DNA of 44,317 nt from NCBI GenBank assembly GCA_902826065.1, contig CADEDM010000016.1, forward strand, positions 1 to 44,317, read 5' to 3'. Positions 8,889 through 16,645 of this stretch are shown here, in pieces (positions within the stretch are counted from its first letter, which is position 1; each line of letters begins with the position of its first letter). The stretch is from an uncultured Acidobacteriota bacterium. Lineage in GTDB: Bacteria > Acidobacteriota > Vicinamibacteria > Vicinamibacterales > UBA2999. A model generated the notes under the pieces. The model saw nothing but the letters and a program-made list of their open reading frames with translations. It was not told the origin of the DNA and did no database searches. The translations under genes and the position numbers were made by a program.

Positions 8889-8893
8889 CTCCC
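8889..8893 (-). promoter_or_regulatory. Ribosome binding site GGGAG deciding the VOC protein start
   Basis: On the minus strand GGGAG lies 5 bases before the ATG at 8883 and not before the longer alternative start at 8913, so the shorter form is preferred. Confidence 0.55.
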
Positions 8894-8972
8894 TGCGGCC
8901 GTGCCATCCCCATTGTGACGGCTGGATGGTGGCGGAGGTGTCGCCCGGCGGCTCCGCGCGTGCCCGCGGCGC

Positions 8973-8978
8973 TACACT
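8973..8978 (+). promoter_or_regulatory. Candidate -10 element TACACT
   Basis: TACACT followed by AG lies 40 bases before the histone-like gene at 9019. The same TACACTAG octamer precedes the kinase gene at 40470. No matching -35 is visible. Confidence 0.35.
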
Positions 8979-9018
8979 AGCCCAACCCTCCAGCGCCCGA
9001 ACCCGACGGGAGACTGCC

Positions 9019-9276
9019 ATGAAGCGACCCAGAGGACGCAAACGCCGCTCACCCGACGCGGACCGGACGCCGCCCGGCGGTCGGGCGCTCGAACGCGTGC
9101 AGCAGGATCGCCGCGCCCGCGGCCTGCAGCCGGCGCGCGTGCCCGGCACGCTCTCGGTCGATGCCGGCTCGCCGGCGAAGAGCGCGCGGAAATCCGCGAA
9201 GAAGGCCGCGACGTCCGCGAAGACGTCCGGCCGGAAGACGGCGCGGACGTCCGCGAAGACGGCGAAGAAGAAGTAG
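9019..9276 (+). CDS. Histone H1-like Lys/Ala/Ser-rich small basic protein
   Basis: The protein has 85 residues; the ATG follows a GACGGGAG ribosome site. The first 40 residues are Arg/Lys-rich, with a short conserved-looking segment GGRALERVQQDRR. The last 35 residues are a low-complexity tail of Lys-Ser-Ala/Thr-Ser-Ala-Lys units, encoded by an imperfect direct repeat (core GCGGACGTCCGCGAAGA-like) at about 9190-9265. Composition resembles the C-terminal domain of eukaryotic histone H1 and of bacterial HctB/AlgP-like proteins, which bind DNA or RNA non-specifically. That role is inferred from composition alone. The downstream gene at 9334 also begins with a basic stretch and lies 57 bases away. 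Confidence 0.65.
   Translation: MKRPRGRKRRSPDADRTPPGGRALERVQQDRRARGLQPARVPGTLSVDAGSPAKSARKSAKKAATSAKTSGRKTARTSAKTAKKK
9190..9270 (+). repeat. Imperfect tandem repeats within the histone-like gene tail
   Basis: Units related to GACGTCCGCGAAGACG recur in frame and encode the Ser-Ala-Lys-rich tail. Repeat-length change by slippage would lengthen or shorten the tail without a frameshift. Confidence 0.55.
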
Positions 9277-9319
9277 CCGCACGGGGCGGTCCTGGCCCCC
9301 GACGTTCGACGTGTGCTTC

Positions 9320-9327
9320 GAGAGGAG
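9320..9327 (+). promoter_or_regulatory. Ribosome binding site GAGAGGAG deciding the start of the Asp-box protein
   Basis: GAGAGGAG lies 6 bases before the ATG at 9334 but inside the alternative longer reading that starts at GTG 9313, so 9334 is the likely start. Confidence 0.7.
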
Positions 9328-9333
9328 TCGCGC

Positions 9334-11583
9334 ATGAAGGGACCGAAGGAACGGCCGCGCAAGACCCGCTCGGGCTCGGTGAAACGCCGCGCCGCGCAAC
9401 GCGCACGCGAAGAGTATCCGGCCGGCAAGGCGCTCGGCCGCATCCGCTACTTCGAGATCCAGCGCAGCCTGCCGCCGACGCGCACCAGCGACGGCGCCGT
9501 GATGCCGGCCGACGCCACTCGCGCGCGGATCGCCCGGCGCCCGGCGCCGCGCAAGAAGAGCCGTCAACGCAGCGAGTACGCGGCGGCCTACTCCACGAAG
9601 GCGCGACTGGCGCCGACGTTCGCGGCGGCCGCCACGCTGCCGGTGTGGAAGGCCCTCGGCCCCAGCTCGATCCCGAACGGCCAGACCTACGGCTCGGCGC
9701 GGCCGCCGGTGTCGGGCCGCTGCGGAGGCCTCGTCATCTCGCCCACCGATCCCCAGCGCCTCGTGTTGTGCTCGGGCGGCGGCGGACTGTGGGGATCCTT
9801 CGACCAGGGCGCCACGTGGCAGCCGCTGACCGACGATCAGCCCACGACCTCGATGGGGGCGATCGCGGCGGCGCCCGGCGCCCCGAACGTGATCTACGCG
9901 GGCACCGGTGAGGGCGACAACCAGAGTCAGCTCGGCGTCGGCCTGCTGCGCTCGTCCGACGGTGGACAGACCTGGCAGCTGATGCCGGCGGCGGAGCTCT
10001 CTGGCACCGGCGTTTACGACATCGAGGTCGACCCCGCCGACCCGATGCACGTGTGGGTGGGCACGGTGAGGTCGCTGCTCGAGTCGACCAACGGCGGCGC
10101 CACCTGGCGGGTCGTCCAGAACGTCACCTCCTGGGACATCTCGATCAACCCGGACGATCCGCTGGAGGTCTTCGTCGCGACGGTCCGAGGGCTGATCCGA
10201 TCGACCAACGGCGGCTCGACGTGGTCGCTGGTGGCGTTGCCGGGCAGCACCGCCGCCTCGAAGTTCGAGCGCCTCGAGGTGTGCCACGCGCCGTCGCGGC
10301 CGGCGGTGGTCTACGCGGCCGGCGTGCTCGACGGCGCCGGCGTGCTGTGGCGGCGGGCCACGTCGGGCGGCGCGTTCTCCACCGAGACGGCGCCGCCACT
10401 CAAGAAGAACTCCGACGTCGCGCAGGCGTGGTACGACTGGTGCGTCGCCGTCTCGCCGGCCGACCACGATCTGCTCTACGTCGGCGCGGTGGAGCTGTAT
10501 CGCGGCCGCCGCTCGAGCAGCGGCTGGGTGTGGGGCAACATCTCGTCGCGCTCGAGCGGCGACTCGGTGCATCCCGACCAGCACCATCTGGTGTTCGACC
10601 CCTCCGACGCCACCGTGCTCTACGTGTGCAACGACGGCGGCCTGTTCCGCTCGCCCAACGGCGGCAGCAACTGGACCGCGCTGAACCACGGCCTGAACAT
10701 CACGGAGTTCGAGTTCCTCGCGCAGATGGAGGGCCACGACTCCTGGCTCATCGGCGGCACGCAGGACAACGGCACGCTCAGCAACGAGACGCTGGGCACG
10801 TGGAAGCAGATCGCGCTGGGTGACGGCGGCGACTGCGGCGCCGACGAGGCGCAGAACCTCTGCTACCACTCGTACTACGGCATGTGGATCGAGCGGGCGA
10901 AGGCGTCGGGCACCAACGCATTCCGCTGGAGCGACGTCTCGCCGCCGTTCGACGACGCCAGCTACGAGGCGCTGTTCTATCCGCCGATGGACGTGCGCGG
11001 CAGCATCGTGACCAAGGCCGGCACCACGGTGTTCGTCTCGGAAGACAACGGCGACCACTGGGACGAGGTGGACGTCGGCTTCGGCAGCCCGGCCTCGGCG
11101 CTGATGATCTACGACACGACGACGATCTTCGCCGCCAGCGCCGACGGCGACCTGGTGCGGATCCGCCGCGGCAGCAGCGGCTGGGGCGCGGCGACCGCGA
11201 CGCCGCTGACCTCGCCGCGCGGCGAGTTCCTCAGCGACATCGTCGTGCCGGGCGCGCCCGACAACACCATCTGGGTCAGCTCGTCGGCGTTCGGTGGCGG
11301 CCACGTCTTCCGCTCGCTGAACGGCGGCGCCACGTGGACCGACCGCTCGGGCAACCTGCCCGACATTCCCGTCAACGCCATCGTCGTCGACCCGAAGAAC
11401 ACGTCGCGCGTGTTCGCCGCCACCGACCACGGCGTCTACCGGACCAACAACGCCGGCACGAAGTGGCACGACTACAGCAACGGGTTGCCGAACGTGGTCG
11501 TCGGCGACCTGCTGCTGCACGAGCGGCTGCGGGTGCTGCGTGCGGGCACGCGGAACCGCGGCGCGTGGGAAGTGCAGATCTAG
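9334..11583 (+). CDS. Asp-box (BNR/sortilin-type) beta-propeller protein with basic N-terminus and no visible signal peptide
   Basis: The protein has 749 residues. At least seven Asp-box motifs of the S-x-D/N-x-G-x-x-W type can be read: FDQGATW, SSDGGQTW, STNGGATW, STNGGSTW, SPNGGSNW, SEDNGDHW and SLNGGATW, plus a TNNAGTKW variant. These are spaced as in a multi-bladed sialidase/VPS10-like propeller. Acidobacterial proteins of this kind are often annotated as glycosyl hydrolase BNR or exo-alpha-sialidase, but no catalytic Arg triad can be assigned here. The first 75 residues are rich in Lys and Arg (RKTRSGSVKRRAAQRAREE) and lack a hydrophobic core, which is odd for a family usually exported. 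A cupin gene follows after 32 bases. Confidence 0.8.
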   Translation: MKGPKERPRKTRSGSVKRRAAQRAREEYPAGKALGRIRYFEIQRSLPPTRTSDGAVMPADATRARIARRPAPRKKSRQRSEYAAAYSTKARLAPTFAAAATLPVWKALGPSSIPNGQTYGSARPPVSGRCGGLVISPTDPQRLVLCSGGGGLWGSFDQGATWQPLTDDQPTTSMGAIAAAPGAPNVIYAGTGEGDNQSQLGVGLLRSSDGGQTWQLMPAAELSGTGVYDIEVDPADPMHVWVGTVRSLLESTNGGATWRVVQNVTSWDISINPDDPLEVFVATVRGLIRSTNGGSTWSLVALPGSTAASKFERLEVCHAPSRPAVVYAAGVLDGAGVLWRRATSGGAFSTETAPPLKKNSDVAQAWYDWCVAVSPADHDLLYVGAVELYRGRRSSSGWVWGNISSRSSGDSVHPDQHHLVFDPSDATVLYVCNDGGLFRSPNGGSNWTALNHGLNITEFEFLAQMEGHDSWLIGGTQDNGTLSNETLGTWKQIALGDGGDCGADEAQNLCYHSYYGMWIERAKASGTNAFRWSDVSPPFDDASYEALFYPPMDVRGSIVTKAGTTVFVSEDNGDHWDEVDVGFGSPASALMIYDTTTIFAASADGDLVRIRRGSSGWGAATATPLTSPRGEFLSDIVVPGAPDNTIWVSSSAFGGGHVFRSLNGGATWTDRSGNLPDIPVNAIVVDPKNTSRVFAATDHGVYRTNNAGTKWHDYSNGLPNVVVGDLLLHERLRVLRAGTRNRGAWEVQI

Positions 11584-11615
11584 GCGGCGGCGCCGTGCCG
11601 CCCGGGAGGCCGACC

Positions 11616-12245
11616 GTGAAGTCCCAGCCGTTGAACGCGCTGTTCCTGTCGTTGGGGGCCGTCGCCTGCATCGCCGCCGGCATGCTGGCGCAGGCGAAGA
11701 TCAATCCCACGGATCCACAGCCCACCTGCGAGATGTGTCCCGGCACCTACGTCCCGCTCGCCGAGCTCGACGCCTACACGAAGAAGGCGATCGCCGAGAA
11801 GCTCACCGACCAGCAGGTGCGCGACGTCTCGATCGGCAAGGCGCACGTGGGCATCGGCATGGTGTATCGCGGACGGCTCGATGCACCGCAACCCGACTCC
11901 GTCGCCGAGCACGATCTGGTCAGCGAGGTCTATCACGTGATCTCGGGATCGGCGACGCTGGTGCTCGGGCCCGACATCGTGAACCGCAGGCGCCGGCCGG
12001 CCACGCTGCGCACGGTGATCGAGTTCAACGGCCCCGGCAACAACGGGGCGGAGGTGCGCAACGGCGTCGCCCACCAGCTGAAGGCGGGCGACGTGGTGGT
12101 GATCCCGGCCGGCACCGGCCACTGGTTCACGAAGATCGACGACCACATCAACTACCTGATGGTGCGCATCGATCCCGACAAGGCCACGCCGCTCAAGAGC
12201 GAAGCGCAGTCGAAGGCGTACCTGGCGAAGCCGGCCAACCCGTAG
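11616..12245 (+). CDS. Exported cupin-domain protein
   Basis: The protein has 209 residues. The GTG start at 11616 is chosen because GGGAGG lies 7 bases upstream and a hydrophobic signal segment (about 8-25) follows immediately. A CEMCPG motif comes soon after the signal and could hold a disulfide or metal. The cupin core runs from about 95 to 185. Its first strand set contains EHDLVSEVYHVISGSATLV, and the second contains NGVAHQLKAGDVVVIPAGTGHWF, with conserved Gly, Pro and His positions. The classic HxH of motif 1 is not clear, so metal binding may be altered. It lies in the same direction as the Asp-box gene and is followed by a strong stem-loop. Confidence 0.75.
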   Translation: MKSQPLNALFLSLGAVACIAAGMLAQAKINPTDPQPTCEMCPGTYVPLAELDAYTKKAIAEKLTDQQVRDVSIGKAHVGIGMVYRGRLDAPQPDSVAEHDLVSEVYHVISGSATLVLGPDIVNRRRRPATLRTVIEFNGPGNNGAEVRNGVAHQLKAGDVVVIPAGTGHWFTKIDDHINYLMVRIDPDKATPLKSEAQSKAYLAKPANP

Positions 12246-12276
12246 CTGCGGCAGCCGGCGGCACCGGCCGCCGCAG
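12246..12276. terminator. Stem-loop between convergent genes, likely bidirectional terminator
   Basis: A 13-bp stem with one mismatch (CTGCGGCAGCCGG against CCGGCCGCCGCAG) and a 5-base loop starts directly after the cupin stop codon. It ends 20 bases before the stop of the convergent gene. There is no T-run on either side, so an intrinsic terminator is likely but not certain. Confidence 0.55.
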
Positions 12277-12295
12277 CACGTCGCGTGACGCCCGA

Positions 12296-14398
12296 TCAGA
12301 ATCTGAAGGTCACGCCGAAGAGCACCTGGCCGCTCGTCTGCCAGCCGGGGGCGAGCACGTCGTGCATCCAGAGCACGCGGCCGTCGAGCCGCAGGCCCAC
12401 CCGCGGCGTCCAGTCGAAGTCGGCGCCGGCGCCCAGCGTCACGAGCGGACCGGTGTCGGACGTGGTCAGCCCGTTGTGGTGCGCGATGCCGAGACCGCCG
12501 AGCAGGAACGGCTGCACGCTCGAAGCCGGCGGGATCGGATGGAACACCGCCTGCACCTGGCCGCGCACCAGGATGCCGTCCTCCACGGCGTTGCCCGCCG
12601 ACGTGACGCCGGTCTCGAACTCGAAGCTCCACGCCGGGAGCAGCCGGTGGCGGCGATACCGGAACCCGATGTCGAGCCCGGACTCGAGCGGCTGCGTGCC
12701 TTCGGCGAACAGGCCGCCGGTGAAGAGGGCCGTGTGATGGGTGATGACGGGCGGCGCGGGGGGCGGGAGTGGCGGTGCCGCACACGAGGGCAGGGTGAAC
12801 GACGAGATCCGCGTCCGCCACCCGTTCGGGGATGACGCCGTGTAGTACTCGCTGGTGAACCAGAACGTGCAGTCGTCCAGGGGGTCGACGTCCATCGTGC
12901 TGTAGTTGCCCCAGCGAATCGACCCGGTCTGCGAGCCGGCGCCGGCCACGAGCGTCGTCTCGGGCGCCGGCAGTTGTCCCGCGACGTCGGCGGAGTCGCG
13001 GGTGGCGTAGCGCAGGCCCGGACTCACCGTGGCGCTCGAGGCGCTGTAGCCGAGCGCGACGCTGCCTTTCCCGTTCATCGCGATGCTGCCCATCCACCGA
13101 TGCGGGTCGTCGGCCATTCCGGGCGCGCCGGCATCAGGGGCGTAGGTGCCTTCCTGGAAGAGTGTCCAGGCTCCGGCGCCGACTCGACGCAGTTCGTACC
13201 AGCGGATGCCGGCGTGGTCGGCGTTGTCCGCATTCACCGTGTGGTTCGTGACCAGCGTCTCGTGCGTGCCGAAGTTGCGGTACTGCAGCCGCCACATGAG
13301 CCACGCCGGCAAGGTCTCCAGGCGCTGCACCGTGCCCGGCTGCGGCACGCACGTGCCGAAGAAGTTGCTGCCGCACAGGATCGCGTTGAACGGGGCCACG
13401 GGCAGCGAGGCGACGGCCGTGAACGTCGACAGCGCCGGTGTGAACCAGTTGGCGCGGAAGGCGAACAGCTCGAGACGATCGGCCCCACCGAACTGGTTGC
13501 CATCGACGTGGCGCACGAAGACGTTCGGCGTGCCGGCCGGCGGCGACGGCCCGTCGAGGTCACTCGGTTGCAGGAACAGCGAGGGCGCACCGACGGTGAA
13601 GTGGATCGATCCGGCGGGCAGGCCGGCGAGCATCTTCACGCGATCGAACGCGTAGACGTCGAGGCCGCCGCCGGGGAAGCCGCGCTGCGTGCCCATGTAG
13701 TAGCCGTCGGGCCACACCCCGATCTTCGGGTAGTCGGGGAACCCCGGCGTGGGGAACTCGTACAGGAACCATCCGCCGGCCACCGGATCGGAGGTCTGCG
13801 AGATGGCGATGCACTCGGCGCCGACGCTCAGCGAGAACTGCGACAGCATCCAGCGGTCGGCCAGTGCGTCGTAGCGCACGATCGGGTCGCCGTTGTTGTC
13901 GGCCTCGCAGGCGCCTCCCGACCCGGCCCACAGCGCGTTGATCGGCGACGGCCCGGCCAGCAGCGAGCCGGACTTGTCGTAGATCGCGAACGAGATGTTG
14001 ACCATCTGGACGTAGTGATTCGGGCCGACGTCGCCCACGGTGTCGGGTGGAGTCCAGCCGGTGGCGGGGATGCCGTCGAACGAGACCGGGCTTGCGGTGG
14101 CCGCCACCGCCGCTCCCGCGAATGGCGGAATGCCGTTGCCGCGACCGGACGGCGCCGCCTCCGGGGCGGCGCCGCGCTGGCGCATGTCGGCGACGTCCCG
14201 CACCGGGGCGTCCGCGGCCATCGCCCGCACGAGCGGCAGCGTCCGCAGGTTGGCGGAATAGCGGATCGGCCTCACCTCCTGGGAGACGATCGGCGCACTG
14301 ATCTCCGAACGCGCCGGCTGTGCCGGCTGCGCGGACACCGGGACGACCGGGACGATCGCGCCGGCCATGAGACAGACGACCAGACACTCCGCACGCAT
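12296..14398 (-). CDS. Large secreted protein with C-terminal outer-membrane beta-barrel
   Basis: The protein has 700 residues from ATG 14398, which AAGGAG supports; a longer open frame to 14506 lacks this. A Sec signal peptide ends near residue 23 (VSAQP). Residues about 100-540 form a passenger-like region of unknown fold, opening with TGWTPPDTVGDVGPNHYVQ. It has Trp- and Tyr-rich strands and paired Cys (GGACEAD, GAECIAIS, LCGSNFFGTCVP). A Pro-rich linker sits at 542-550. Residues 551-700 alternate polar and hydrophobic residues, as in small OmpA/OmpW-like eight-strand barrels, and end in GVTFRF with the C-terminal Phe used by the BAM complex. It is probably anchored in the outer membrane. 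Residues about 113-268 resemble the upstream neighbour at 14430. Confidence 0.75.
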   Translation of the reverse strand: MRAECLVVCLMAGAIVPVVPVSAQPAQPARSEISAPIVSQEVRPIRYSANLRTLPLVRAMAADAPVRDVADMRQRGAAPEAAPSGRGNGIPPFAGAAVAATASPVSFDGIPATGWTPPDTVGDVGPNHYVQMVNISFAIYDKSGSLLAGPSPINALWAGSGGACEADNNGDPIVRYDALADRWMLSQFSLSVGAECIAISQTSDPVAGGWFLYEFPTPGFPDYPKIGVWPDGYYMGTQRGFPGGGLDVYAFDRVKMLAGLPAGSIHFTVGAPSLFLQPSDLDGPSPPAGTPNVFVRHVDGNQFGGADRLELFAFRANWFTPALSTFTAVASLPVAPFNAILCGSNFFGTCVPQPGTVQRLETLPAWLMWRLQYRNFGTHETLVTNHTVNADNADHAGIRWYELRRVGAGAWTLFQEGTYAPDAGAPGMADDPHRWMGSIAMNGKGSVALGYSASSATVSPGLRYATRDSADVAGQLPAPETTLVAGAGSQTGSIRWGNYSTMDVDPLDDCTFWFTSEYYTASSPNGWRTRISSFTLPSCAAPPLPPPAPPVITHHTALFTGGLFAEGTQPLESGLDIGFRYRRHRLLPAWSFEFETGVTSAGNAVEDGILVRGQVQAVFHPIPPASSVQPFLLGGLGIAHHNGLTTSDTGPLVTLGAGADFDWTPRVGLRLDGRVLWMHDVLAPGWQTSGQVLFGVTFRF

Positions 14399-14403
14399 GG
14401 GTG

Positions 14404-14409
14404 CTCCTT
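14404..14409 (-). promoter_or_regulatory. Ribosome binding site AAGGAG deciding the barrel protein start
   Basis: AAGGAG on the minus strand lies 5 bases before ATG 14398 and directly before the signal peptide, fixing this start over upstream in-frame codons. Confidence 0.75.
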
Positions 14410-14429
14410 GGAGGGGGCCCGTGGTGCCG

Positions 14430-15089
14430 CTACCGAGGGGAGAGCGTGAGTCGCGCCGGTTGCCCGGCGAGCATCGCGGCCGTGTCCAGCGTGGCCCGGC
14501 CGCCATCGGCGGCGATGACCCACGCGGCGCCGTCGACCACGAGGTCGGCCTGGCGCCACGGATCCGGCAGCGTGAATTCGTAGAGCCACCAGCCGCCGGT
14601 GTCGGCGTCCGCCGACCGCGACACGGCGACGCAGGCCGCCAGGCCGCCGCCGCGATCCGCCGGAGGGAACTGCGCGACCAGCCATCGCCTGGCCGATGCG
14701 TCGACGCGCACGACCGGCGCCGACTCCGTCGCGACCCCGCAGGGCTCAGCGCCAGCCGGCCAGAGCGATCCGACGCGCAGCGGCCCGGCGACGACCGCTC
14801 CGGCGCGCCTGATCACGACGCCCGCACGGGTCGACTCGATCGTCAGCTCGCCCATGGCCGCCGGCGGCCGGCCGGGGTCGCTCGATCGGAGATCGCCGAC
14901 GTCACCGGGTCTGGCGGGCGGCCTGTCGCTCGTGCGCGGCAACCGTCGAAGGTCGCCGGGGCCGGCCCGTGGTGTGACTGGGGCGCCGACGACCGGCGAC
15001 TGGGTCGTCGGAATCGCCGCCGCTGCGAGGATGGCCGGGACGACCAGCCAGGCAGCGGCGAGGCGATGGAACGATGTTCCTCGTGACAT
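14430..15089 (-). CDS. Shortened paralog of the neighbouring secreted protein, lacking the barrel
   Basis: The protein has 219 residues with a signal peptide (hydrophobic to about residue 25). Its residues about 60-215 align by eye with residues about 113-268 of the 12296-14398 protein: PGDVGDLR with PDTVGDVG, AGPLRVGSLWPAG with AGPSPINALWAGS, DASARRWLVAQF with DALADRWMLSQF, ADTGGWWLYEF with PVAGGWFLYEF, and MLAGQPARLTLS with MLAGLPAGSIHF. It stops exactly where that match ends, so the rest of the passenger and the barrel are missing. The stop lies 31 bases before the larger gene's start, so they are likely one operon. It could be a duplicated, truncated and diverging copy or a functional periplasmic partner. 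The function is unknown. Confidence 0.7.
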   Translation of the reverse strand: MSRGTSFHRLAAAWLVVPAILAAAAIPTTQSPVVGAPVTPRAGPGDLRRLPRTSDRPPARPGDVGDLRSSDPGRPPAAMGELTIESTRAGVVIRRAGAVVAGPLRVGSLWPAGAEPCGVATESAPVVRVDASARRWLVAQFPPADRGGGLAACVAVSRSADADTGGWWLYEFTLPDPWRQADLVVDGAAWVIAADGGRATLDTAAMLAGQPARLTLSPR

Positions 15090-15177
15090 CTACGGCGCTC
15101 TACGTAGTAGGACGGTCGAGCGTCGTGCTTTTTCTTCGCGGCCGCTGTACGGCCGAGCTGGCCTGGGTGCGCGCGGC

Positions 15178-15819
15178 CTAGCGGTAGAAGACGTAGTCGG
15201 TCGAGTAGGGCACGAACACGCGCTTGCCGATGTCGCTGGTGCTCGCGCACTCCGCGGTCGCCGGCATGCCGCCGACGGTGTTGACGCGCTGGATGTACTT
15301 CGCGACGGCGAGCTTGCGGCCGCCGTCGGGACCGAGCTGCGCGCCGACGACCTGGAGCTTGAGCCACGGGATCGCCCCGGGCGTCACCCATGGCGCATCC
15401 GTCGACGTGGCCACGCTCTTCGCCCACACCGTGCTGGTGTCCGTCGAATGCCGCCAGGCGGCACGGGCGACGCCCGGCTCCTGCGGATTCAGGCTGAGGT
15501 AGTGAGTCGTCACCTGATCGTCGCGCTCGTCGAACAACGTCGCCTGTGGACCGAGGAACGTCCACGCCACCCCGCTCGGCGTGGCGGCGGCGAGACAGAT
15601 GTGGTTCTGCGTGCCGTCGGCGTGCAGCGACAGATACGGCTTGAACGCCGCGTCGACCTCCAGTGTGTCCGGGACGTCGGGGCGCTCGACGCGATCGCGA
15701 TCGCGACCCCGGTTCCAATCACGGTCCCCGTGTCGATCGGTCTGGGCAAACGATGGCGTCGCGGCGGCAATCGCCAGCGACGCGGCCAGCGCGCCGCGCA
15801 GTGCAACGGTCTTCAACAT
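15178..15819 (-). CDS. DUF3455 family secreted protein
   Basis: The protein has 213 residues; AAGGAG precedes the ATG, and a signal peptide ends near SFAQT. Residues about 27-45 are rich in Arg and Asp (RHGDRDWNRGRDRDRVE). The rest carries the features of the DUF3455 family: VAWTFLGPQATLFDE, THYLSL, a long segment ending in IPWLKLQV, then YIQRVNTVGGMPAT and the closing VPYSTDYVFY. Members of this family are secreted proteins of unknown function, common in Acidobacteria, proteobacteria and fungi. The family usually has two Cys in the central region, and two are present here (HICLAAA and TAECAST). It is in the same direction as its neighbours on both sides but separated by 78-88 bases. Confidence 0.85.
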   Translation of the reverse strand: MLKTVALRGALAASLAIAAATPSFAQTDRHGDRDWNRGRDRDRVERPDVPDTLEVDAAFKPYLSLHADGTQNHICLAAATPSGVAWTFLGPQATLFDERDDQVTTHYLSLNPQEPGVARAAWRHSTDTSTVWAKSVATSTDAPWVTPGAIPWLKLQVVGAQLGPDGGRKLAVAKYIQRVNTVGGMPATAECASTSDIGKRVFVPYSTDYVFYR

Positions 15820-15897
15820 TCACGCATCTCCTTGAGGGCTCTGTCTGAGCGTCTGCAGGGAGAATCGGGATTGCCCGGGCGAAGCCGCCACCGTGCG

Positions 15898-16488
15898 CTA
15901 GGGCCGCGCGGATCCTGCGGCCGGATCCGCCAGCTCCTCCAACCGCGCCGTCAGCCGGCGCAGATCCGTGCGCTCGATGAGGTCGTGGAGCTGCTCGGGC
16001 GTCAGCGTCGTCTCGACGCCCTGATGGTGCGCCAGATCGCGTAGCAGGCCGAGCACGGCGGTCATCTCCCGTTCGGCCAGCAGGTCGATCTGCAAGTCGA
16101 GATGGCTGCGCTTGTCGGCCTGGTGCGACAGCCGGTTCTGGCTGGCGAGCACGAACAGCGTCAGGAAGATCGCCTCGAGGGAGACGGTCATCGTGAGGAA
16201 CGGAAACGGGAACGGATCGAACGGGCGCACGCCGCGGACGACGCCGGCGTTCAGGGTCAGCCACACCGCGAACCAGACGGCGTGCAGCACGATCGCCGCC
16301 CCGCCGCCGGCCCGGGCCGCGATCCAGTCGCTGAACCGCTCGACCGGTGAACGCGCATCGAGGATCGCGCGCTCCCAGCGCATGATCGCGGCGACGTTCT
16401 CTTCCACGGCCGAGTGCCCCGACTGGTGAGGACCGCGGGCGCCGGACTCGATGCCAGCGCCCACGGGCGTGCGTGATCCGCTACCCAT
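15898..16488 (-). CDS. DUF1003 integral membrane protein
   Basis: The protein has 196 residues; GGGAG precedes the ATG at 16488. Two hydrophobic helices (about 64-82 and 96-115) flank the family signature DPFPFPFLTMTVSLEA, followed by LASQNRLSHQADKRS and HLDLQIDLLAEREM. This is the DUF1003 pattern, a two-helix inner-membrane protein with a cytoplasmic C-terminal helical domain. Its physiological role is not established. The C-terminus (about 140-196) is helical and charged. The gene is divergent from the FAD/Rieske gene, sharing a 157-base intergenic region in which I see no convincing promoter. Confidence 0.85.
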   Translation of the reverse strand: MGSGSRTPVGAGIESGARGPHQSGHSAVEENVAAIMRWERAILDARSPVERFSDWIAARAGGGAAIVLHAVWFAVWLTLNAGVVRGVRPFDPFPFPFLTMTVSLEAIFLTLFVLASQNRLSHQADKRSHLDLQIDLLAEREMTAVLGLLRDLAHHQGVETTLTPEQLHDLIERTDLRRLTARLEELADPAAGSARP

Positions 16489-16645
16489 CGTGTGGCTCCC
16501 GCCTGCTCACGTTGAGGCACCGGCGACCGTGGGCGCCGCGTGCGGATGGCTCGAGCTGGCACGCGTCATCCACTGGCCGCAGAAGCAGATTCGATGCCGC
16601 TCAGCGGCGGTGGTACGCAACGTGCTCCGCGAATGCAGAGGCCCT

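Noticed and set aside
9190-9270. Repeat array considered as CRISPR
   Set aside because: The repeats are in frame, imperfect and without spacers. They encode the Lys/Ser/Ala-rich tail of a small protein.
9049-11520. 823-residue open frame opposite the Asp-box gene
   Set aside because: The composition is Arg-, Val- and His-biased with no domain. The plus-strand gene has seven Asp-box motifs.
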